Shown piece after piece: positions 11,042 through 23,428 of a stretch of DNA of 64,000 nt. The DNA lies in the NCBI GenBank assembly GCA_025602915.1, contig JAHLJZ010000063.1, forward strand, positions 1 through 64,000, given 5' to 3'. Within the stretch, counting starts at the first letter, position 1. Each line of letters starts with the position of its first letter. The stretch comes from Paraphysoderma sedebokerense (lineage: Eukaryota; Blastocladiomycota; Physodermatomycetes; Physodermatales; Physodermataceae). The notes below the pieces were generated by a model, which was not told where the DNA came from, made no database searches, and was given only the letters and a program-made list of their open reading frames with translations. The translations under genes and the position numbers were made by a program.

Positions 11042-13751
11042 ATGGAAATAGTCTACGTACATCAACGTAAACGTCGAGATTTCGGTCGACAACCGTTATT
11101 CTCTGATCGTGTTCCTGAATTATCAGTCGATGTTGCTCCTGATCCTGCATACGCCGGTAATTATGTTGAAAGGAACCCTTGTGTTGCAGAGGTACAAGCT
11201 GCACCTGATATGTCTGAACATGAAGTAAGTTTCTGCTTTAGTGTGTTCTGTTTATAACTACTTTTTCGTTTCGTACTTGATGTGGTGGTTGTTTGTTGTG
11301 ACTGGATTGGTGGTGTTTGCCGATCGGAGAGAATAAGGTCATCTTGATGATCGGCAATAACCTAGGAATGAAACATGGGAAGGACGATAACAATTACTAG
11401 ACGGGTAAATTTATGAAGTAGACATTAGAATGGAACTATTGGTATTATGGTGATCCTAAATAACGCATATACGGTGTTGTTATCCGTTCGACTTTCATTT
11501 TATTGACATGTTTATTCTCGCTTTTTTGTTAGGTGAATACAGAGAGTTTTGTGATGGTTAATAAAGGAATTCAACATATTGAAGGAGGATGGCCAAAAGA
11601 TGTTGATCCTACGGATGTTGAACATACGCTACGATATCGACGAAAAGTGGAAAAAGATGAAGATTATATTAAAGTAGTGAAGATGTTGGGAGAGGTAACG
11701 CTAAACTGTTTCATTGTTCGAGATATCAAGTCTATGTGTGTGAATTGTGTGAAGTTAACTTGCTTTTGATTCTGTTTGGGTTTGGTGTATTGTGTTGGAT
11801 TGGCGAATATGTGCTTTCCGATTCATGTTTTAGAGCGTCGAGCATATTATCAAACAAAATAACGCTATCGATATATACGGTGATTACTTTATAGATCAGG
11901 ACGACGAAATGTCGGTAGAAACCCCATCCGTGAAAACATTGAATGTTTATAGGTACGATGCTAACCTGATGTGATGTTTCTTTTACGAGATTTTAACCGT
12001 TGGATGCTGTTTAGGGATCCCAATTTCGTCAAGCGAGCGGCTACCTCGATATCATGGTACCCCGACGATGGAAACAAAATTGCAGTCGCTTACTCAGTGT
12101 TACAGTTTCAACAGATGCCAATGAATATGAGTGTAGATTCTTATATTTGGGATGTTGAAAATCCTAATCAGCCGGATCAAGTCATTACACCAAGTTCTCC
12201 ATTAGTATGTTTAAAGTATAACCCAAAGGATCCGCATATTCTTGTTGGGGGAAGTTACAATGGTTTAGTCGGTAAGTGGACAACTCAGTATCTTCCTATC
12301 GTCATTCGTTAACGAAGTTTACTCTTCTTAGCATACTGGGATACGCGTAAAGGAGCGTACCCAGTGGATTCAGCCTCCATCGATAAAGCACATAGAGATC
12401 CAGTGTATAACGTCGCATGGGTACAATCTAAAACCGGATCCGAGTTCTTTTCTACATCAACAGATGGACAAGTGCTGTGGTGGGATATTAGAAAGTTGTC
12501 GGAACCGACCGAATGTTTAATGTTGGACGCTGAAAAGAACGGAAGAATCGTGGGGGGAACTGTATTGGATTTTGAGACTACAATGGTTTGTCTTCTAACA
12601 TCTTTTCAGAAAACTTTTGATGCATTAGTGACAAAATTTTGATTTCCAAAAAGCCGACAAAATTTATGGTCGGAACTGAAGCAGGCCTCGTTGTCATGTG
12701 TAATAAAAAAGCCAAGAATCCATCGGAACGTATTTCTCACACTTATCATGGGCATCACGGTCCAATTCGGGCGCTGCAGGTACTTATAAGCAGGAACTAT
12801 TAATTATTTGATACAAAAAATATCCAAGCTAACTTAAAATTTTCTAGCGCAATCCTTTTTTCACTAAAAATTTCCTGACGGTCGGCGACTGGACAGCAAA
12901 GGTATCAATCGTTGCAATTTCGATTAAAATCATTTACTCTCTTTTCATACTGAGGACGTCGCCTTATCCCCCTTTAGATTTGGGCAGAGGACGTGCGCTC
13001 ACCTATCATGTCGACGAAATATCACAGTTCTTACCTGACCGATGGTTGCTGGTCACCTACCCGGCCTGCTGTATTCTTCACTTCGAAAGCTGATGGAACG
13101 ATAGATGTTTGGGATTTCCTGTTCAAGCAAAATGAACCGACGTTAAGCGTACAGGTCAGTAACTGCTTGCTCATCTTTCATTTAAATTTTTATATTGTTT
13201 GTCTAAAAGCTGATTCTGACATCTGTAATGAAAAAATTAAAACTTATTTACAGGCGAACACGAATCCAATACATTCACTTCGTATTCAAGACGGTGGTAG
13301 CATTCTTGCCGCAGGAGCTAGAGATGGATCGACTACGTTGTTAGAACTATCGAATGGACTATCCAGAATGCAACGCGACGAGAAATTAACTTACTCTCAG
13401 GTACGCTTCGTCCTTGATGAAACATTCATTTTTACTTTAATACATTGACCACTAATGCACGCTATGTTACTTTTCCCTTTTTTTGATTCACTATCGTCCA
13501 CTCAAATCTTCATCCAGATGCTTGAACGAGAAGCGAAAAGAGAAAAGACGTTGGAATCGGTAGCTCGAGAAAAGAGGTTGAAAGCTCAGCAAAAGAGACC
13601 AGTTTCATCACCCGGTAGCGCTGAAACCCGTGAGCAACATGCACAAGCCCAGTTGGAACTAGCCGAGAGCGATTTCTGGAGAATCATCGAAGAGTCAAAG
13701 GGGACGATCACGAAAGAAAGCGACAAAGATAAGAAGGGTGGAGAGCAGTAA
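11042..13751 (+). CDS. DNAI2: axonemal dynein intermediate chain 2 (DNAI2 / IC69-type)
   Basis: This is a WD40 intermediate chain of the outer dynein arm, which docks dynein heavy chains on flagellar doublets. Exons: 11042-11224, 11533-11694, 11834-11952, 12015-12271, 12332-12585, 12654-12779, 12848-12901, 12978-13154, 13254-13400 and 13518-13751, exactly 571 codons (human DNAI2 is 605 aa). Signatures shared with my recollection of animal DNAI2 include MEIVYV at the start, [56 protein letters not shown] and WDFLF. The C-terminal exon is a charged helix ([12 protein letters not shown]). WD repeats span about residues 165-480. Its presence implies a motile flagellum, hence zoospores. No break was seen. 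Confidence 0.97.
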
Positions 13752-14882
13752 TAAGATTGACCAAAAGACAAAGCATGCAATTTGAGGATTCATGCGACAA
13801 AATTATTTTTATTAATGGAGCCGATGTTGTTATCATCTTTCACGATATGTATATACTCTTTGACGGTGATCCCATACTTTAATTCTCCATTCCAACTGTG
13901 TCATGCAAAAATGCATCAGTTCCGGAAAACTTTTTCTCTTTGTTAACACAATATCTATAAACAAACAATACCTTAAATATAAATAAATGTATACTTTTGT
14001 AAAGTTGCATATACAGTAGCAGACACATTAAGCGTTTATAGCGAATATGTTGTAGTCTCCGTAAAGTTGATTTGCCGGGCCACCCATTTCGATTTTTGGC
14101 GCCTACCTCTCGTGTGCCAAACAAACACAAAGATTCACCCAGGCAAGACCTGAGTTACAAATGCCGACCAAGACTACAATTTCATCTCTCATCTTCATGA
14201 ATTTAGATAGTATCAATCGATATTGCGGTAGGTTTCCATTGATTAGTGGTTGTCATAGATAGCCTGTCATCTGTCGCAACATAACACTCAGCTTTTCGCC
14301 ACAAACAGGAGCCTAATATTTGTGCTCTGCAACACTAAAAAATAATTCTATTACTTTCACTGCCTCATTTTTTTTCGCTACTAAATTCACTTTTGCGATT
14401 GATAAAGAAGTGTTCGGTTTTGCAAATGTTAGTCTATGGATAAAAAATGAATAGTTAGTGAATCTTATTGTTAGTATTTAGTTATTATTTAGTTATTGCC
14501 ATTTTTAACTTATAGATCCGGCGAGGTTGTGTACATTGATAAATGAGTGAGAGTATGATGTCAGTGAGTTGTAAATGTCAGCGGGCAAGCTACTACAAAT
14601 CATACGTGACGCATTAATGACAAGTTCGTAGGAGATGACCATAGCGCAGATCAAATACAGTACAGGAATAATGCCACAATATTCGATATTTCTGGTGGCT
14701 TATGTTATTGTCGAACTTGCAGATGTCAACGTATTGGATTTCCAGCGGCTGCCGTACCGTACCGTAGTCTCGCCTTTCAAAATATTTTCAATTATAAATT
14801 GCCCAGAGTATTGATCAAAACTTGAGCTGAAACAATGAGTTCTGCGTCTGATCTATTGCGGGCGGATGTAGAATATTTAAAG
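13752..14882. other. intergenic, no gene recognised
   Basis: This holds the DNAI2 3' region and the upstream part of the next gene. A minus-strand open frame at 13879-14130 and a plus frame from 14671 (start MPQYSIFLVAYVIVEL) were seen; neither has good splice or family support. The first exon of the next gene should lie here but could not be fixed; an ATG at 14835 is the best single candidate but is not in the frame used downstream. Confidence 0.35.
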
Positions 14883-16072
14883 TCGGGGCACAGCAACGAG
14901 GAAAGTCGCCCTATGGAAACCAGATATTTTAGGTGCACAAGTAGTGATTGTTGTCGTTCATGCTTAACGCACTTTCTGCCCTTGAAAACGCAATGCAGAT
15001 CTCTATTGTTCTTCCCTTCGCTAGGGTGTTCTCGGCGTCGCCCTCTCTTTGCACTCACTTATAGACTTAACAAATTCAGCAATTACAACCCTACATCGAG
15101 CCCTCTCAGAAGAACGATATTGGAATTGTATCTTTAAACTGGCCCTGATGTGTCAACGTTCACGCCACTATGTTCAAAAATAATGACTTCTCCATCGCGT
15201 CTCTGCAAACTTCAGCATCTAAATGTGACTTTACTTCCAAAGAAGAACCTCAACCGATAGCAATTTTTTAGGAAAAAGTATTACAGATGTTTTTCGCAGA
15301 TATTATAGTCGCCAGAGAGCAATATCAACAACAATTTACGATTGTCGTATCGATCGAAAATTTGAGCGCGTTGGCAGGGATCGCAATCTTATTCTTTGTG
15401 CTCCAGGGTTGGTTTCGATTATTCATCCGCAAACTTAGACCATCATAATCTCACTCATTTTGAGTCTACCTCATATATATAGCATTAATCTTTGGAAGCT
15501 GCATCTTTTTAAGCAGAAGAACATCGATACAAATTTGCGATGACAAGATCTACATCAACCACGCGACTGATGGTTCAATTGACGTCATGTGCAAAAGATG
15601 TATAAATCAGGCTCTACCACCCAACACTTTCTATACTCAAAAATTATCAAGCACAGTTAATGCTCATGTCGCCGAACAAAATTTGAAGGATAGTACCAGT
15701 ACAACAAAAACTGATTTCAATTCTGATTTGATCCAACCCAAGATTGAAAATCAAAAACAAGTTGAATCCGCAAACTCATCCACTCCGTTGCCAGCCTCCG
15801 AGGTATCATTTATTTCTACAAGCATAGACACACAGATAGATCCGCAACCTACTGTGATACTGTCTCAGTCCATTGGATCCCAGTTAACTGCTGAAAATCT
15901 AGGACGAGTGAAAAATACTCTCAAACCTGTTGGTTTAGTTTCGAAAAATCCCTTTCAAGACTCAAATGACTTGTTACGATTGATGAAGAATGCTTATATG
16001 TTGCGAAATCAGGAACTGGAAGCTACATGCAGTGCTGCGGAGGACGTATGTGTACAGGACGATGAGTGGTAG
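14883..16072 (+). CDS. unrecognised multi-pass membrane protein (5' end uncertain)
   Basis: I do not recognise the family. Four exons join in one frame: 14883-14955, 15025-15171, 15272-15407 and 15465-16072. They give a hydrophobic segment (AQVVIVV + GVLGVALS), a loop (HRALSEERYWNCIFKLALM), a second hydrophobic hairpin (LSALAGIAILFFVLQ then YLIYIALIFG), a short Cys motif (ICDD...MCKRC) and a Ser/Thr/Gln-rich tail of about 160 aa ending CVQDDEW. The exon at 14883 begins mid-codon, so an upstream first exon is missing from the model. Two of the donors read GTTCA, which is unlike the GTATG/GTAAG donors of the neighbours and lowers confidence. The last exon alone is well supported by length and composition. 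The gene converges on the minus-strand RhoGEF gene. Confidence 0.45.
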
Positions 16073-16667
16073 TTTGCGTGGAGGAAACGATTTGTTAGTT
16101 TTTCTGTTGTTATCTTCTTGAATAATCTTCTTAAATCGTGAGATGTGATAATATAAAGCATATTGTCAGCTGTCTTACTGTCAAAAAAATATGAGCCGCA
16201 ACAAATTGCGAAAGACACTCCTATACGACATAGTTCAATTCAAACGCATGCATCAGGTATTAAAGTCGCACCTGAGCCATCTATATTTACATGGACAAGT
16301 TTAGAACACCATAAAACATTTTCACAATGGAAAGTATAGCCTACAATAATTTATTCATCCCTTTCTTCATCGTCATTATAGATATCTTCATTACAATCTG
16401 ACCCATCTAACATAACAGCATAACTCTAAAGACACCTCTATCCCGTCTATCATTATATCAGTCAAAAACATATCTAGTATCTACAAGTTCTTCAATCCGG
16501 CTCGCTAAATACAGCGTGCATACGTATAAATTGCAACAACAAACAATAGCTCGATATATAAATACTATTCTAGGATACTTTCTTTTTCGAAGAGATTACA
16601 TTAATTCGCACTTTAGGTTAAAACAATAATGACTCGGTGGAAGCTCGATTAACAAGAACGAAAGAAG
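16073..16667. other. intergenic between convergent genes
   Basis: Shared 3' region of the membrane protein gene (plus) and the RhoGEF gene (minus). No gene or repeat recognised; AT-rich throughout. Confidence 0.5.
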
Positions 16668-19600
16668 TTAAGATGATAGAGGATGATCTTCGGTGAGGGT
16701 AACGCGACCATGGTCTGTAGTGTATAGCGTGGTTGAACTTGAACTGAAAGATTGAATAGGAAATATGTTAGAAACCATCCAGTTCAAACACCGACTCTGG
16801 CAAAAACTATATATAATGAAACATACCCAGGAAGATCCACCTCACTTTCTCTTAATCCCCTCCACTTGTCGGCGAACGCAATGCCTTTAAATCCGCGATT
16901 CTGAAATCTGGGGATATCTGACTGACTTCTCCTTATCTCAGATTTTGTTTTTGCGGATGCATCATTCTCCTGTTTGATTTGATCTTGTGCGAGAGACTTA
17001 CTTTTGATGAATTGTTCTAAATTTTGGAGCTTTTTATCGAGGTCATCCCGTTCGAGTATCACTTGGTCATAATCGGACTTTAAATTCGCATTTTCGAGTT
17101 TAAGTTTTTTGTTCTCTTCCAGCAAATTAAATTTTTCTTCGGCTAGCTGCATTTTTGGAAGAGATAGCAGAAAAATGAAATAAGTCAGCAACGTAATTTG
17201 GATGGCGTCATTTAGAATATTGTTGCCAGATAGAGTGAACTACCTCGCTCATGGATCCGGCCCCATTCTGTACCATTTCTCTCAATAGCTCGAAATCGGC
17301 TCTCAAATTGTTTATGTGATCTTTCAAATATTGTTTATGTGTTCCTACTGAATGACAGAAGATATCTGCGTTAAGCGTTTCAGGCGACGGATCAGACGCG
17401 ATCTGATCGTTCGACGCATAAGCCGAGTCGCTTTGGGCATTCATAGAGTTCGGATCTAAACTGTTCATAACAGCCGATTTCATTTCGTCCAAATATTGAT
17501 CAAGTTTGGAAAGCTGCAAAGGGGTATCATTAATATGTTCTGAACGCATCTTTTGATTATCCGATGAATCACGATTGGAACTACTTACGTATTCCTCAGC
17601 ATCGGAGTGAACACTTTCAATCTTTTGAGCCAATTTCTACAGAAAAAGCGATTAGCCACCAAAATCCTTAAATACCGTTGAGACGATTCAACGTACCTGC
17701 GAAGCACCTCTGGATCTATTTAAGGTCAATTTCCCCTTCCACTTGCCAATCGTTGAGCCGCGCCTCAACAATTTTTCTTCTTCTTTTCTCATTTCCAATA
17801 ATGTGCTGGGTGCTCCACTCTCTATGCTTAAATTTGTGGAAGAACCTTGTTGTCGCAAACTCTGATTGACACTCGAGCCGGCCACTACATTACCGAAACC
17901 CGAGTTAATTAAGCTATTAGAAAAAACCTCCCAATTGCTACACCAAAAAGAAAGGAAGAAGAAATGAAGTAAAAAAGCTTACCGCTACTTCGCCCGTCTG
18001 AAGGATCCACATCAACATTGCCACCCTCGATGAAAATATCCGCATAATTCTCCATCAATACTTGAAATATGGTTCTGTCAAAGTGAATCGACATAGTAGC
18101 TTCTTGCATTTGATCCGCATCAAAAGAAGATTGGTTCGGATAGATCGGTTCGAATATTGAATCGCGAAATTCTATTCCGAAGGTCCCGGTGTTGAACGAT
18201 CCGCCTTCAATTTTGGTGTGTAGACTACGTAATTTGACCCAATATGTTAGATATGATGAATATCGATTTTGTGAAAGGAGAAAACATGCAGTACTCTGTC
18301 AGGAAGTGAATGAACTTGGCCAACAAGCGACGTTTCGATTCTGGTGTATATTTTTCGATTAACTCGCGGAAAGTAGAAGAACAGCTCTCTCCAATGGCAG
18401 AGTCGTCTCCTTGCGTTTCTGTACAATAAAAAACCCGAAAAGGATAATCAATATCTTGCAGATATAAAATATAGGTTTTAAAATATAATATACGAACCGA
18501 TAGTCTCAGTCATCAATTTGTAACATTCGGGCGATATTAACGGTCTAATATGAGTCAAATATGCCTTGATTACATAAATTATTGTAGGAGGCGACAACTT
18601 TCTGATATGCTTTTCAGTCAACGATTGCCCGTGACCTGGTAGAGGCAATGTTAATATCAATCCCCGGCTTTCCGAAAAGGAGTGGTAGTAATACTTACTA
18701 AGAATGTCATTGTAAGCTTTAGCCATGTCACTGCTTTCCTTCGCTTGCTGAATTCGACTGAAAATTTCGCTTGATTTAAGGCCTGAAAAAATAAGTAACT
18801 AGATCAGCCATCTGTTTAAAGTACAATAATGAAATCAGTACGTACTTTTCTTACGTAGCGCGTTAGTAGCGTATTGGAGTAGGCGTATAGCTCCTTCGAC
18901 AGTCGCTAATGCAGATTCACATTTCATAATAAGTTATTCGTTAATTTTAGCACATAGCGTACGTCTATCTCTGTATATTAAAAAGATAAACTCACGTTCT
19001 TCAGCTTTCGACCCCGCTCCAAAATCCGGTAGCACTCCTCTGTCTTTAGTTCTCCCACCCATCATACTTCTCACACTCATAATACTACTCACACTTCCTT
19101 GTCTCTTGTGGCGTCCGGTTATTTGCAAAGGCGGTATCGCTCCAGACATTGCACCCGTCATCGTCGCCATCCAATTTTTACCTCGCTCCTTAAGAGTTTC
19201 TTTCTCGGGAGGTTGTGCCTGGTACTGTTGATTAGGTGGGGCCGGTTGAGCGAATGTATTGGCGGTCTTGTCGTTTGATAGTCCCGGTATCTTAAAGTCT
19301 TTCATGGCGAGTTTCTTGACTTCGGCTTTGAAATTGCTGTAGCTACGACTACGTTGTATTTCGGGTGGAGGAAAAGAAGTCTGCAAAATCAGTTGAAGTA
19401 ACACTTTTAATCGAAGTTTGTCGTCTGGATGAACGATGCGGGAGTGAAGGTCTCGATTGATATCTTTGACTATAACCCAAATCGGTTAAGCGGTCAACTT
19501 CCTAAACACACACGTTTTGAGAATGAGACAATAACATACTGTGTTCACCCAATGCCGGTCCAACTTTATCCCCCTCCATAATTGATCCCTCATTCTCATC

Positions 19601-22600
19601 TTGAGCGGTGCCATTTTCCCGTTCAAACTCAATTCGACTTCTGACCAGATACTTAAACCTTGGTGGCCCTCCGGCACCGGGTAACGCTTGAATGAATCCT
19701 ACCATATAGGGGGACTGTTCTACTGATGCAGAAGCAGAAAGAGTAGGAATGTCTGATGTAGAATGGTAATATAAGGTTATTTTGTTCTATCGAGTTAAGT
19801 GACATTAGAATACGAAGGTGGCGGAAAGAGATCAAGAAAGTGGGTACAAACTTTGATACTTGACATGTCATACGCATTTCGTCTATATACGTGGAAATAA
19901 ACATTCACGTCGTCGACGGTTTGTCTATATATCGAGCAATTTGCTGTTCGCCAACATCTTAGCAATTGGAGTAACGAAAAGAAATGCCGAAGAACAATCA
20001 TAATACATACGTTGATTTTGGTATTCCAATCCCACTTTAGCATCGTACAATTTAGACATGAATCTTTTAAAGTTATCTTTCAAGGTGGATTTTGGGACGG
20101 TCAATGATGCTACTGTGTCTTGACCGTCGTCTTTCGTGTAGAAAATTTGACATCCGCTTCCTATGCACGCGGACGAAGAACATAAGTAATCAAAACCTCC
20201 AAAAAACAGTGCGATAGGATCAAGTATTCTACGGACCGTTATTCACAACCCCAATTTTACATTTTCCCAGCTTCACCACTTCCTTGAACCTAAACGCCCC
20301 ACCTTTCACTCTCCCACACCAACTGATAAAATCATTCGCATTGCAACCGTTGAGTTCACTGGGAATCACACCCTTTGCGATGACCAAAATGTCATTGAAT
20401 AGAAGCAAAACTGTTTTTTTGTGACATGTTTCGAATGTGGGGAAATGTGTAGTCTCGTTGACGGAATGAGCCGAGATGAAACGGCGTGTTCCGGAGAGGT
20501 AAGTGTCCTGTGAAATTAAGTCAATGAAGGAACAACAATAATGCATAGAAAGATTGATAGATTCTGCTAAACATACAGGGAATCCGGTAATCAACCACCC
20601 AATTTTATGCATAAACATGCTTTGTTCCACCACTTCAGGTAAAGCATTCACTTTGTTGGCAGTCTCTTTTGCCACCTTCTCAGCTTTACGCAATTCTTCG
20701 TATCCCTCATCAGCGGGGGTTGTGACTTTCATTAACTCTAACATTATTAATGCCGGAAAAAAGCATTAACGGAAATGGAAATTAATAAATAAAAGGAAAA
20801 GGGGACATTCAAACCTTTCAACAACAGGCAATACCGTCCAATTCTTTGAACAGGCTCAATCAGTAGATTCTCAATATACCCTGGATCATCGAAAACTTGG
20901 GTGCTCGTCTCGAAATTCTAGATTATAACCCCAGTTATGTATATCAGTCCGTGTACTCTAACTCAACTGAAATATCGTCAAAAGAATGAAAGGAAGCATC
21001 CACGAACCCCCATTAAGTCCACAAACTCGTCGGTCTTGTATAACTCTTTATACAGTTCGATTCGTTTCTCGAAGGTTGAAATAAATCTTCCATAAATATG
21101 CATATGAGGCAGCTTTAAATTTATGGACGCATCAGTTTTCTCCTCACAGAAAATTAACACCGATCGTAAATAAATCGCACATACGTGAGTTCTAACCACA
21201 CTAGCCAACCTCCCCAAATCAATCTCGCCTTGGCCTTCATTGTCTCCGCTACTTCTTCCTTGATAAACGCATGTCTCCAAGTCCTTTAGAAACGCGACAT
21301 TCACTCCCCAAATTTCATTCAAAGTGTTGAAAATTTCGTTGAATTCCTGACGGGTGATGGAGATTTGAGGTTTTTGTTTTTCCGGGTCGGCGTGTTGTTG
21401 AAGATAATCGTAAAGCTTTTGGTTTTGTTAAATTTAAATAATTAATGATGATTAGGCTCCACTTGCGTTCACATGGAAGGAAAGTCCCGGTGTTGGATAT
21501 CATTACCTCTTTGATACACTGCAGCTTTACAACATAGCTCTTTTCTGTAACCAGCAGCTCTTTCAGAACGTGTTGCTGTGCCTTCTTATTACACTGTTGA
21601 GAATTTTTTAATTATTAAAGATTAGCAGACATAAGAGGAAAACAGATTTTGAGGCATACGTTGAGAGAGAGTTGAGACTGTATTCCAGCATCACCTAACA
21701 GAGTTACTACCATTAGTCAACCTTTCTTTATATTTGGAGGGATCTAAAGAAGTCTATGCATTACGATAGACTGGATGAAAAGACTATGTCTATACATACT
21801 CATTTCCTCAGCAGATCCACTTTTTCGCAACAATTCTCCGCGTATTTTGGTTCCCAGACTGCTTAGGAAGACTTTATACGAGATTGCAGGAACTTTTAAA
21901 TATAATAAATTGTCAGAAAAGAAAATTTCGGCAACCCAGAGACAATGGCTGTCCAAACTTACCATCACTTCCATCTTCGATTGCTACGTCCACTTTCACC
22001 ATTCCTGTTTCGATAGGTTTCTCGAGATACTTGAACTTCCCAAAGTAATCATTCATTTGCTTTAACTCTGTGACTGGTCCTTTGATTAACCCTTTGCAAT
22101 TATCGGGAGAGGTTAACAAGTCGGAGAGGTTGAGGTTAGACTGAGAGAGGCATGCGGAAAGCGAAGTGGGGAAGGAGGGGGACTTGTTAATGGCACTAGA
22201 AGACTGGGAAAGAGTTTTGAGATAACAATGAAGAATGATGTGAAAATAGGAGTTGATGAGGGAGTCGAGGGTGGTGAAGAGGGGAATAGAGTAACTGGAA
22301 TACGAGAGTTCAAATGATGTCGTTTCCTGTATAATGGTGAAAATATTACATTATTATTTATAAGTCAAGATCAGATGTCAGATTCCACCAGAAAATAGTA
22401 AAGTAGATAAATTAATATTGATCGGAAACATACATCTTCTGAGAACACCACTATCAAACATTTGTCATCGGCAATTCTGAGAGCAAAACAGAAATCGCCG
22501 AGTTCAGTTTTGACAGCATAAGCTTTGTGTTCTGTTGGTTGTCAACCCAAATAGAAACAAAACGGTAAAAACAATAGGTCAGTTTTCTACTCTCTGTTAT

Positions 22601-23049
22601 TCTTAGATATATCATTTTCGTTTAGTAATGAAGTGACCCGCCACCCTTCGTCACCCAGCACCAATTCGGGGGAAGGCCCCCACCCATGAGATAGAGAAAG
22701 AAGAAGAATACAGCAAAAGAGGATACAAACGTTTAGGAATCATTCTATCGAAGAATAATCTTGCATACACTCTGGGGAATGATCCGCTTTCATTCTTTAG
22801 TTTGTCCAATTCCGACATGTTTAAACCATTTACGTCGATGGTGCTCGAGGATTTCTCCATCTGATGTGGGAGTCTCTCAGCGGCGGGGGTGAGGGTCGAA
22901 TTTGAGAGATTGTGTGTCTGGTTGGAGGCAGAAAGAGAGTTGTTTGAGCTTGACTTTGCGAGCCCTTTGGATGAGGATGATGAGGATGGAAGGGTGACAT
23001 GGCGGTAAGGGTATCCCATTGAGGATAGGTAGCGCTGCAGGGGATCCAT
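16668..23049 (-). CDS. RhoGEF (DH-PH) with degenerate RhoGAP-like domain and C-terminal coiled coil
   Basis: This is a large intron-rich gene starting MDPLQRYLSSMGYP at 23049 and ending TEDHPLSS at 16668. The N-terminal 100 aa are Ser-rich. A Dbl-homology domain is seen from HVLKELLVTEKSYVVKLQ to the signature LIEPVQRIGRYCLLLKELMK (about 21,600-20,670). A PH domain follows (TVLLLFNDILVIAKG, about 20,500-20,250). Between PH and the next domain are a linker with MVGFIQALPG and a basic Ser-rich tract. From about 18,930 to 17,950 is a segment with the RhoGAP helix order (SPPTIIYVIKAYLTHIRPL, MSIHFDRTIFQVLMENYADI). The C-terminus is a long coiled coil (EEKFNLLEENKKLKLENANL). It probably activates a Rho/Rac GTPase at the membrane. 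The GAP arginine-finger motif reads SSEIFSRIQQ rather than GIFRVSG, so GAP activity is doubtful. The overall layout recalls animal BCR/ABR. Confidence 0.8.
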
Positions 23050-23428
23050 CGTTCGAGAATTAGTGAGACGGCTCTTCCGGGATAGAGTGCAGGAGGGTTG
23101 GTACTGTATTCCCCCTATTTATTTACTCTATCCTATCTGTTTTAATGAATGCAGCGGATGGGAGTGAGGATGAGCGCATAGAGCATGAGTTCCTCTTCTC
23201 TTGGTTCCCTCTCTCTACGCGTCACGCGTCATCCTCGCTTCAACAAGCAGTCCGTCCATTTCCATCCCCAGATTGATTCCCCCAGCATGTGTCGTCTATA
23301 TCCTGAAGCTTGTATTTATATTGTGGAGTTTTAGTGTTATACAATTTGTATCGATTTAGTCTAGTCTACAGTAAATCTACAAATCAAATTACCCTCTTGT
23401 TACCAAAGTATCCACTACAACTCGGCCA
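23050..23428. other. intergenic: RhoGEF promoter
   Basis: A 379 bp gap between two minus-strand genes. It holds a C/T-rich stretch with two GTCACGCGTC-like words near 23220-23230. No gene recognised. Confidence 0.45.
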
